From positions 1,228,113 to 1,292,112 of the forward strand of contig NZ_CM001024.1 in NCBI RefSeq assembly GCF_000160775.2: 64,000 nt of DNA, read 5' to 3'. Below, in pieces: positions 53,120 to 59,880 of this stretch. The notes below the pieces were generated by a model. The model was not told the DNA's origin, ran no database searches, and saw only the letters and a program-made list of their open reading frames with translations. Position 1 is the first letter of the stretch. Each line of letters begins with the position of its first letter. The stretch comes from Aeromicrobium marinum DSM 15272 (lineage in GTDB: Bacteria > Actinomycetota > Actinomycetes > Propionibacteriales > Nocardioidaceae). Both the position numbers and the translations under genes were made by a program.

Positions 53120-53290
53120 CTGACGACCGCGGACAAGCGGACCGCCGAGCTCGAGACCGAACCCAAGATCGCTGGGTGCGGTCGAGCTGTTCAAGGAGGA
53201 AACCAGCCCAGAAGGGAGGTCAAATTGAGCGCTGCTGAGCGTCAGCCGGTCCAGGTCGCCTGCATAGTCTTGGGTGTGTCTGAATCCGGT
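53117..53290 (+). pseudogene. IS3-family transposase remnant (OrfA end / OrfB start)
   Basis: One frame reads ELTTADKRTAELETE, then a shifted frame reads AVELFKEETSPEGRSN followed by a stop near 53226. This is the leucine-zipper tail of an IS3 OrfA with a frameshift between. From 53225 another frame reads ERQPVQVACIVLGVSESG, which matches the start of OrfB (typically V-x-x-A-C-R-V-L-G-V-S-x-S-G-F-Y). Homology then ends. Bases 53291-53378 hold nothing recognisable. Confidence 0.65.
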
Positions 53291-53378
53291 CCCCGCGGAG
53301 ACGCAGTCCGCACCATTCCACTTACCACCTACTGCTTCTCGGGTCGTCGGCGACACCGTCACCTAAGCAACCGTCAGG

Positions 53379-53999
53379 TCACGACCCCTGCTCAGGTGTG
53401 CCGGAGAGCCCGAGATACCTGAGTCCGACCTCGGTGATACTCCGGGCTGTGTCCACGCGAGACCTGGTGGGCAGCGCGAGATGGCTTACGGTGAGCCGCA
53501 CCAGAGCTTCGGCGGCGTCGGACACCTCATCCTCCCGCAGACCGGCCACGTGGGAGGTGAGCCACTGAGCCAGGGAGCCGGAAGCGAGCTCCAGCAGCCG
53601 CACCGACGTGGTGAGCAGCGGGAGGATGCCAGTCGCGGAGGGTAGGGCATCGCGGTTGGAGATTAAGACGGCTCGGAGCAGGGGACTGTTCTCTGCTTCC
53701 TCCAGCACGAAGCCGACCGACGCCGCAAGGCCGCCGGCAGCGTCGGAGCCGTGATGCGCTAGCACGCCCTCGATACCCTCGATGAAACGCGCTGCCTCCC
53801 TCAAGGCGACGGCTTCACCCAAACCGGGCTTGTCGCCGAACTCCTTGTACAGAAGGGCGCGCGAGATACCCACAGCCTGGGCGATCTCGCTCATGCGCAC
53901 CCGATCCCAGCCCCGCTCAGCGATCAGGTCATGGGCAGTCTCCAACACCTCTGCACGGACGTGCTCGCGGTAGCGCGCTCGCATGGAGGGGGACGACAC
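53379..53999 (-). CDS. TetR-family regulator of the cargo region
   Basis: 206 residues if started at GTG 53999 (VSSPSMRARYREHV); ATG 53984 is the alternative. The N-terminal HTH is ETAHDLIAERGWDRVRMSEI then AQAVGISRALLYKEFGDKPG (~22-58). The ligand domain has a Leu/Ala-rich helix pair. It is divergent from the BtrH-like gene. GGACA/TGTCC inverted boxes in the shared 125-bp region suggest autoregulation and control of that operon. Confidence 0.88.
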   Translation of the reverse strand: MSSPSMRARYREHVRAEVLETAHDLIAERGWDRVRMSEIAQAVGISRALLYKEFGDKPGLGEAVALREAARFIEGIEGVLAHHGSDAAGGLAASVGFVLEEAENSPLLRAVLISNRDALPSATGILPLLTTSVRLLELASGSLAQWLTSHVAGLREDEVSDAAEALVRLTVSHLALPTRSRVDTARSITEVGLRYLGLSGTPEQGS

Positions 54000-54002
54000 G
54001 GT

Positions 54003-54092
54003 GGACAGAGTATCGACAACTGTCCGTCCGCGGACCGGTGTCGGGCAGACCACCGCCGTGACAATTAGACGATGATGTCCTAAGTTCGGACA
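54003..54092. promoter_or_regulatory. Inverted GGACA/TGTCC boxes between TetR and BtrH-like genes
   Basis: GGACAG (54003-54008) and CTGTCC (54020-54025) form one inverted pair. TGTCC (54076-54080) and GGACA (54088-54092) form a second with opposite orientation. Both lie between the divergent starts and are candidate sites for the TetR protein. Confidence 0.4.
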
Positions 54093-54124
54093 CAACTCGC
54101 TACTTGTCTCCAGGAAAGAGTCTC

Positions 54125-55204
54125 ATGGTCAGCTCGAGCGGCACCGAAGTGGTCACCTACCCGCACCGACGCGGCGGGCACTGCGGCTCCGGAGCCATGC
54201 GGGACCTCCTGGAGTGGGCCGGACTGGGCTGGGGCGGTCCTCCTGATGAGGGCCTCGTCTTCGCCCTGAGCGGAGCCTTGGACCTCTCCTACGTCAGGGA
54301 TGCGGCGCTCATGCCACCGGTGTACCTCGTGGGCCGGGGAGGCGACCTGGAGACTGACCTCCCGAGGCGCTTAGGCGCCGAGGTCTCCGTGCGCGCGACG
54401 GATGACCCGCAGGAGGGCTGGACGTGGGTGCGCGACGCCGTGCGAGACGGCCGTCCGGCCCTGGTGTGGGCCGACATCGCGGAGCTCCCCTACCTCCGCG
54501 TACGCCTGCAGATGAGCCGCCACGACATCGTCGTCATCGGCTACGACGACGAGCAGCAGCTCGCGCACGTCGTCGACAACGACCGGGACGAGGTGCAGCT
54601 CGTGCCCTACTCGGCATTGGCCCGAGCCCGCTCCTCCCAGGGTTTCCCCGTCCCGACGCGCCACACCTACTTCGACATCGCCTGGCCCGACCGGCTGCCC
54701 GACCTGGCCGAGATCGCGCAGACGGCGTTCGCCCAGGCGGCGCAAGCGATGACCACGTCCAGCGGCCCCACTATCGTCACCGGAAGGGATTCGGCGGTCG
54801 GGGCCACCGGGCTGGCTGCCGTCGATCTCTTCGCCGAGGACCTCGCTCACTGGCCGGAAGTCTTCCCGGACGATGTCCTGGACCTGGTCCTCCAAGGGCT
54901 CAGCGCCTTCGTCGAGAAGGCCGGAACCGGCGGCGGGCTCTTCCGCCGACTGCTGTCCAGCGGCGCCGCCGACATCGCACGCTTGACCGGGGACGCCCGA
55001 GCGAGCGAGGTCGCCGCCGCCGCGCACCTGTGCGCGGAGACATGGTCCCTCGTCGCGTCGCTGGCCCGTGGGAACGGCCCAGCACAAGGGCGGGTGGAGC
55101 AGGCCGCTCTCGCGGCCGCCGGACTACCCTCGCTCGAGCGGGACCTCGTCACCGCCCTCAAGACCGCGGCTGCGCCCCAGGACCTCCGGACCGGCGCCCG
55201 ATGA
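54125..55204 (+). CDS. BtrH-like (butirosin protein H N-terminal / DUF4872) protein
   Basis: 359 residues from ATG 54125 (AGGAAAG upstream). The start GGHCGSGAMRDLLEWAGL (~13-30) is the BtrH_N signature with its presumed nucleophilic Cys. SRHDIVVIGYDDEQQLAHVV (~133-152) supplies the His, and DNDRDEVQLV the acidic residue, together a papain/NlpC-like triad. The remainder (~190-359) is the helical DUF4872-type domain. In butirosin biosynthesis BtrH transfers an acyl group from a carrier protein to an aminoglycoside. No carrier or aminoglycoside genes are visible here, so acyltransferase or amidase activity on another substrate is inferred. Its stop overlaps the next gene (ATGA). Confidence 0.78.
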   Translation: MVSSSGTEVVTYPHRRGGHCGSGAMRDLLEWAGLGWGGPPDEGLVFALSGALDLSYVRDAALMPPVYLVGRGGDLETDLPRRLGAEVSVRATDDPQEGWTWVRDAVRDGRPALVWADIAELPYLRVRLQMSRHDIVVIGYDDEQQLAHVVDNDRDEVQLVPYSALARARSSQGFPVPTRHTYFDIAWPDRLPDLAEIAQTAFAQAAQAMTTSSGPTIVTGRDSAVGATGLAAVDLFAEDLAHWPEVFPDDVLDLVLQGLSAFVEKAGTGGGLFRRLLSSGAADIARLTGDARASEVAAAAHLCAETWSLVASLARGNGPAQGRVEQAALAAAGLPSLERDLVTALKTAAAPQDLRTGAR

Positions 55205-55872
55205 GGGGCGAACTCGACCCACGAGAGGCCCTCGCCCCGAGCCGGTTTGTCAACAGCGACCACCCCGACGTCCGCGACTTCGCCACGTCCGTGGTGCGGG
55301 GTGTCCAAGATCCGCGAGAGCGGATCGGGCGGCTGTTCGCTGTAGTCCGCGACCGACTTCGGTACGACCCCTATAGCGTCTCCGCCGATCCCCCGGACTA
55401 CCTGGCCAGCGCGATCATCGACGGTGGCCCGACCTGGTGCGTGCCCAAGGCGGTGCTGCTCACCGCTAGCCTGCGCGCTGCGGGAATCCCGGCCGTACTC
55501 GGGTTCTCCGACGTGCGCAATCACCTCAACAGCGCGGCTCTGCTGGAGTTGATGGGCACCGATCTATTCGTCTTCCACGGATGGAGCGCGGTGTATGTCG
55601 ACGGGCAGTGGCGCAAGGGGTCGCCGGCCTTCAACTCCGAACTGTGCCGTCGCTTCGGCGTACCCCCGTTGGAGTTCGACGGGTCGCGGGATGCGTTGCT
55701 CCACGCAGCCGACGGCGCCGGCCGACGTCACATGGAGTACGTCCGCGAACGAGGAATGTTCGTCGACCTGCCGTTCGACGAGCTCATGGCGACGCTGCTG
55801 GACACCTACGGACCCGCCATGGTGCGCGGCTCCAACATGCCGCGCCCCGAGGATCCCCGCTTCGGCACGTGA
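55201..55872 (+). CDS. Transglutaminase-like superfamily protein
   Basis: 223 residues. The ATG overlaps the BtrH-like stop. The transglutaminase core is SAIIDGGPTWCVPKAVLLTA (~62-81) with the nucleophile Cys, then LRAAGIPAVLGFSDVRNHL and FVFHGWSAVYVDGQWRKGSP with the His (~125-144). The usual third-residue Asp after the His strand (VDPTP) is replaced by KGSPAFN. Members act as cysteine proteases, amidases or transamidases. Co-transcription with a second cysteine acyl-transfer-like enzyme suggests consecutive or coupled steps on one substrate. Confidence 0.82.
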   Translation: MRGELDPREALAPSRFVNSDHPDVRDFATSVVRGVQDPRERIGRLFAVVRDRLRYDPYSVSADPPDYLASAIIDGGPTWCVPKAVLLTASLRAAGIPAVLGFSDVRNHLNSAALLELMGTDLFVFHGWSAVYVDGQWRKGSPAFNSELCRRFGVPPLEFDGSRDALLHAADGAGRRHMEYVRERGMFVDLPFDELMATLLDTYGPAMVRGSNMPRPEDPRFGT

Positions 55873-55881
55873 ACGCCTAGC

Positions 55882-56589
55882 TCACCGCCGCGGTGTGTCG
55901 GCCCCGCGCAGCTCGCACACCATCGAAGTGAGGGTGTCCTCGAGCCGTCGACGACCCACCTCGATGGCACGTGCCGACTCCAGGTTCCGCAAGTCCTCCA
56001 GCGGGATCGGCGGTCCGACAAGCACGCTCACACGTCGTCGCCACCCCCAGCGCAACCTCCCGCTGTAGGCGGGCAGGATCTCCTGCGCCCCCCACTGGGC
56101 GACCGGCACGAGAGGTACCGATGCCTCCAGAGCGATCCGCACCGCCCCTGACTTCAGCGGCATCGGCAGACCATCCTCGCGCTTGGTGATGGAACCCTCG
56201 GGGTACACCAGCAAGAGCCTCCCGTCGCGCGCCGCCCTTACCGCCTCCTTGTACGCGGCGCGTCCCGCGACGCGGTCGACTTCGACGTGGCCGGCGGCGC
56301 GGAACCACCTTCCCACGACCGGTCGGCCGAACAGGCTGTCCTTGGCCAGGAACCGGGGCACCCGCCCCTCGGCCAGGACCATTTCCGCGACCAGCAACGG
56401 GTCGAGGTACGAGACATGGTTGGCGGCCAGCACCGCCCCGCCCACCCGGGGAAGGCCCGCAACCCCGCGCCAATCCGGGCGGCGCAGCACCATCAGGACC
56501 GGTTTGCAGACCGCCACTGCCAGCCACCAAGCGGGGCCACGCCGGTCATCATGAGTCGGCCGGCGCTCGACGCTCGAGGTTGTTCGCAC
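55882..56589 (-). CDS. 1-acylglycerol-3-phosphate acyltransferase-like (PlsC) protein
   Basis: 235 residues from GTG 56589, chosen because TACAAT (56597-56602, minus strand) lies 7 nt upstream; GTG 56607 is an alternative. The catalytic block I is ANHVSYLDPLL (NHxSxxD, ~52-62), block II FRAAGHVEVDR (~95), block III VYPEGSITKR (~128, FPEGT-like) and block IV VPLVPVAQWG (~153). It esterifies lysophosphatidate or a related acceptor with an acyl-CoA/ACP. A short N-terminal hydrophobic helix, WWLAVAVCKPVLMVL, anchors it. Confidence 0.87.
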   Translation of the reverse strand: MRTTSSVERRPTHDDRRGPAWWLAVAVCKPVLMVLRRPDWRGVAGLPRVGGAVLAANHVSYLDPLLVAEMVLAEGRVPRFLAKDSLFGRPVVGRWFRAAGHVEVDRVAGRAAYKEAVRAARDGRLLLVYPEGSITKREDGLPMPLKSGAVRIALEASVPLVPVAQWGAQEILPAYSGRLRWGWRRRVSVLVGPPIPLEDLRNLESARAIEVGRRRLEDTLTSMVCELRGADTPRR

Positions 56590-56596
56590 CTCAGCA

Positions 56597-56655
56597 ATTG
56601 TAGACACCGGCCGCCCGATTGTCTGCCCTGAGGACAAACATGCGAAAATGTCTTC
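56597..56655. promoter_or_regulatory. Divergent control region, PlsC-like / thioesterase
   Basis: The TACAAT -10 for the PlsC-like gene (56597-56602, minus strand) is followed by GAGGACA (56630-56636) and TGTCTTC (56649-56655), an inverted pair with 6 of 7 matches. This recalls the GGACA/TGTCC boxes beside the TetR gene at 53379. The thioesterase ATG lies 36 nt further on. Confidence 0.35.
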
Positions 56656-56690
56656 ATGCGACTGTGGTCCTGGAGCGTGAGGAGCCCCCG

Positions 56691-57260
56691 ATGAGCGATG
56701 CCGTGATAAGCGACTACGACACCGAGCCCTCCGCCGCGGGCGGTGAGATGGGTCTCGACGGGGGCACGGCGTCGACGCTGGATGCGTGGATTCAGTCCAT
56801 GTCGCGGCCCACGCCGACGGCGATGGGCCGCCTACCCTCGCACTCCCCCACCTGCGCGGGATGCGGAAAGGAGAACCCAGCCGGCCTCGCACTGGAGGTC
56901 GATGCCACCGAGTACGGCGTGAGGGCCGTGCATCGCTTCGACCATCGCCAGGAGGGAGCACCAGGGATCACCCACGGCGGTCTGGTCGCCGCCGCCTTCG
57001 ACGACCTTTTCGGGTTCCTCCTCTACCGTGTCGGCGAGCTCGCTGTGACGAGGTCGCTGACCGTGGAGTACCTCCGTCCCGTGCTGCTGGGGGTGCGATA
57101 CGAGTTCACTGCGCGAGTCCGGGACCAGGCGGGGCGGCGACTCCACGTCGACGCTGCGGCATCGGATGAAGGCGGCCGGCAGGTCGCGTCGGCGCACGCG
57201 ACGTTCGTCATCGTTGACGTCGAGCACTTCGAACAGGGCATTCCCGCGAAGCGCTCCTGA
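56691..57260 (+). CDS. PaaI/hotdog-fold acyl-CoA thioesterase
   Basis: 189 residues from ATG 56691 (GAGGAGC upstream); the frame is open upstream to 56619 without a better start. The acidic N-tail (~1-40) precedes CAGCGKENPAGLALEV (~59-74), typical of this YiiD/THEM4-like subfamily. The hotdog core is GITHGGLVAAAFDDLFGF (~97-114) with the HGG-x-x-x-x-x-D catalytic arrangement. It hydrolyses acyl-CoA thioesters. The chain length is unknown. Confidence 0.86.
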   Translation: MSDAVISDYDTEPSAAGGEMGLDGGTASTLDAWIQSMSRPTPTAMGRLPSHSPTCAGCGKENPAGLALEVDATEYGVRAVHRFDHRQEGAPGITHGGLVAAAFDDLFGFLLYRVGELAVTRSLTVEYLRPVLLGVRYEFTARVRDQAGRRLHVDAAASDEGGRQVASAHATFVIVDVEHFEQGIPAKRS

Positions 57261-57261
57261 C

Positions 57262-57984
57262 TCACTCGCCAATGAAGGGCTCCAGCTCGACCGTCGGGTC
57301 GAGCTGGATGCCGTGGGAAGCCAGGGCGTCCTGGAGCACCAGGGTGACGTGGCGGGATAGACGCCGCACCATCACGTCCAGGGTCTCGTCGCGCTGGTCG
57401 AGCCACCAGATGACCGTGGCGTCGACCATCCCCATCACACCAACGAGGATGCCCTCAGGGAATGACTCGTCCCCCGAATTGGTGTAGCCCCGTGCCGCTA
57501 AGGCAATCTCGTCCAGCAGACGCGAACGACCCATCCGAGCGCGGTGCAGGGTGCGGCTCTGCCCCCGAGCCGCCAAGAAGCGGTAGAGATGGGGGTGGGC
57601 ATCGGCCCAGGTCGCGCAGGCGCGCACCAGCCCCTCGACGACCTGTGCGGGCGTTCCCCGACGAGCGAGGTGCGGGCGGACCCGCTGGATGAGGTCCTGC
57701 GCCGCGAGGCGGACCACCTCGTTATCGAGGTCCTCGCGGCTGGCGAAGTAGCGGTAGACGTGCGGCCTCGGAATCCCAGCCCGCTCGGCGATCTGCGCCG
57801 TTCCCGCGTCCGCGCCCGTCTCATCGACGACCTGCAGAGCAGCGCTGGCCACGTGACGCCGCCGGCGGTCGCGGACCTCATCGTCGCGGGCAGTCCGGCG
57901 CCGCACCGTCGAATCCACCCATCGCCCTATCTCGACCACAGACCGCAGCCTACGCCGGGGGCGCCGAAGGCGGACCCTGACCAT
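57262..57984 (-). CDS. TetR-family regulator (acyl-CoA dehydrogenase operon)
   Basis: About 240 residues from ATG 57984. A very basic N-terminus ([12 protein letters not shown]) precedes the HTH ASAALQVVDETGADAGTAQI then AERAGIPRPHVYRYFASRED (~50-90). The ligand-binding part ends LDPTVELEPFIGE. It is divergent from the acyl-CoA dehydrogenase gene with a perfect palindrome between, so autoregulation and ligand-responsive repression of that gene are likely. Confidence 0.87.
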   Translation of the reverse strand: MVRVRLRRPRRRLRSVVEIGRWVDSTVRRRTARDDEVRDRRRRHVASAALQVVDETGADAGTAQIAERAGIPRPHVYRYFASREDLDNEVVRLAAQDLIQRVRPHLARRGTPAQVVEGLVRACATWADAHPHLYRFLAARGQSRTLHRARMGRSRLLDEIALAARGYTNSGDESFPEGILVGVMGMVDATVIWWLDQRDETLDVMVRRLSRHVTLVLQDALASHGIQLDPTVELEPFIGE

Positions 57985-58000
57985 GTCGGGCGGCGTGCCA

Positions 58001-58057
58001 TGGGACACCCTGTACCCAGTGGCTACATTATGGTCCAATGGGTACACCCTGTACCCA
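58001..58057. promoter_or_regulatory. Paired GGGTACA-CCC-TGTACCC operators
   Basis: TGGGTACACCCTGTACCCA (58039-58057) is a perfect 8-bp-arm palindrome with CCC in the centre. A second copy missing one base lies at 58001-58018. TACATT (58024-58029) between them could be the -10 of the dehydrogenase gene, so the perfect site would cover its transcription start. Confidence 0.7.
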
Positions 58058-58075
58058 ACTCGCTGGAGGCTCCCC

Positions 58076-59221
58076 GTGACCACACGCCGCTCCCCCTGGA
58101 TGGACGACGACCTCGACTACGTCCGTGACCTTGCGCGCACATTCTGTGAGAAGGAGATCAAGCCGCACATCGAGACGTTCATCGCCGACAAGCACGTCGA
58201 TAGGCAACTGTGGAACCGCGCTGGTGACGTCGGCCTGCTCTGCCTGTCGATCCCCGAGGAGTACGGCGGCGGCGGTGGCACCTTCGCCCACGAGGCCATC
58301 TTGATCGAGGAGCAGGCACGGGTCGGCGACAGCTCGTGGGGAGCGTCCCTGCACAACGGAATCGTCGCCCACTACCTGCTCGCATACGGCACGGAGGAGC
58401 AGAAGCAGCACTGGCTACCCAAGATGGCGTCCGGCGAGGTCGTCGGCGCGATCGCGATGACCGAGCCCGGGACAGGCTCGGACCTGCAGAACATCAAGAC
58501 CAAGGCGGCGCGCGAGGGCGACGAGTACGTCGTCAGCGGCTCAAAGACCTTCATCACCAACGGCTCGCAGGCCGACCTGGTGCTCACCGTGGTCAAGACC
58601 GATCCGGACGACCGCGCCGCCGGCATTTCGCTGATGCTGGTCCCCACCAGCGCGGAGGGCTTCTCCCGCGGTCGGGTGCTCGACAAGATCGGGATGAAGG
58701 GGCAGGACACCTCGGAACTCTTCTTCGACAACGTCCGTGTCCCGGTCACCAACTTGCTGGGCCTCACCGAGGGCCAAGGCTTCGTGCAGCTCATGCAGCA
58801 ACTGCCCCAGGAGCGGCTGCTCGTCGCGGTCTCGAACGTCGCGGCCATGGAGTTCTGCCTGGCCGAGACACTGGCCTACGTGCGCGACCGAACAGCCTTC
58901 GGACGGCCGATCTGGGGGTTCCAGAACACCAAGTTCAAGATGGCAGAGGTCGCAACAGAGGCTCGCGTGGCACGGTCCTTCGTGGACGAGTGCATCCAGC
59001 TCCACGTCGGCGAGGGTTTGGACATCCCCACCGCCGCCATGGTGAAACTGTGGTGCTCCGAACGAGCGCAGCGCGTCGCCGACACCTGCCTCCAGCTGCA
59101 CGGCGGCTACGGGTACATGAACGAGTACCCCATCGCCCGCGTCTGGGCGGACATGCGCGTCTCGCAGATCTACGCCGGCAGCTCCGAGATCATGAAGGAG
59201 ATCATCAGCCGGTCCCTGTGA
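58076..59221 (+). CDS. Acyl-CoA dehydrogenase (long-chain type)
   Basis: 381 residues from GTG 58076 (GGAGG upstream); the frame is open further upstream through the operator, but that is not credible. It is an FAD enzyme introducing the alpha-beta double bond in acyl-CoA. AMTEPGTGSDLQNIKT (~124) is the flavin/substrate signature, GSKTFITNG follows, and the C-terminal helix is GYGYMNEYPIARVW. The usual base position (YEGT) reads IYAGSSEI, i.e. Ala. As in mitochondrial LCAD and isovaleryl-CoA dehydrogenase, the Glu in LPQERLL (~243) is the probable catalytic base. Confidence 0.92.
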   Translation: MTTRRSPWMDDDLDYVRDLARTFCEKEIKPHIETFIADKHVDRQLWNRAGDVGLLCLSIPEEYGGGGGTFAHEAILIEEQARVGDSSWGASLHNGIVAHYLLAYGTEEQKQHWLPKMASGEVVGAIAMTEPGTGSDLQNIKTKAAREGDEYVVSGSKTFITNGSQADLVLTVVKTDPDDRAAGISLMLVPTSAEGFSRGRVLDKIGMKGQDTSELFFDNVRVPVTNLLGLTEGQGFVQLMQQLPQERLLVAVSNVAAMEFCLAETLAYVRDRTAFGRPIWGFQNTKFKMAEVATEARVARSFVDECIQLHVGEGLDIPTAAMVKLWCSERAQRVADTCLQLHGGYGYMNEYPIARVWADMRVSQIYAGSSEIMKEIISRSL

Positions 59222-59379
59222 GCACCGGACCCGCTCCGGCAGCACCGCCGGAGCGGGAAACCGGCGGGCCGGGTGTTGTGCGCCGAGCCCTGCCGGGATC
59301 CTCCGCGCTGTGCGCACAGCACAAGACGTCCATTCCACCGACATGACACCCTCGACAGGCATCGTCTGACAGGAGTGAC

Positions 59380-59789
59380 ATGAGCCAGCGAGTCGACCTG
59401 GTCTACCGCGTGTTCCTCGCCGCTGAAAGCCCGAGACCAAGATGCACCGCATCGCGCGGCTCGATGACGGCGGTTTCGCCATGTTCATCAAGATGCCCTG
59501 CGCCCTTGTCGACAGTCACACCGGGATGACGCTGCACAGTTGGTCAGCTCGCGGCCGTCGGTTACGCCTCACTGCTCCTAGATTCAATGCTGACCCGGTG
59601 GGTCTCCCATCCGTCGGCGCTCTGCTCCCCGGTCCCTTCAGCTACAAGCTCATCGTCAGCGACGTCCCCGACCCGACCGAGGACTCCTTCTTCCTCGGCA
59701 GCCGTCTCGAGACGATGAACCCGGCATCGCCGCAGCTCGGCGCCGCCGTCCTCAACGACGCCCTGCTCTCGTACGCCGAAATCTGCTGA
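59380..59789 (+). pseudogene. Decayed gene with frameshifts, unidentified
   Basis: ATG 59380 has a good ribosome-binding site (AGGAG) and reads MSQRVDLVYRVFLAA. Continuity then needs a shift near 59424 to reach KPETKMHRIARLDDGGFAMF and VDSHTGMTLHSW. A further shift would give GQLAAVGYASLLLDSML. The last part, to TGA at 59789, reads PDPTEDSFFLGSRLETM and NDALLSYAEIC. The pieces look protein-like but no single frame works, so this is probably a broken gene between the dehydrogenase and the GMC oxidase. Family not recognised; sequencing error is an alternative. Confidence 0.4.
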
Positions 59790-59880
59790 CCGCCGCCTGC
59801 ACCCAGACCCGTCAGATCGACCGAACTGCCGGTCCGCTGCGCCGCTCACGTCGAACCCCGCACGGAAGGATCCACATCCT

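Noticed and set aside
57983..58075. N-terminal extension of the acyl-CoA dehydrogenase through the operator
   Set aside because: It would translate both palindromic sites; GTG 58076 has GGAGG and matches the family N-terminus (PWMDDDLDYVRD).
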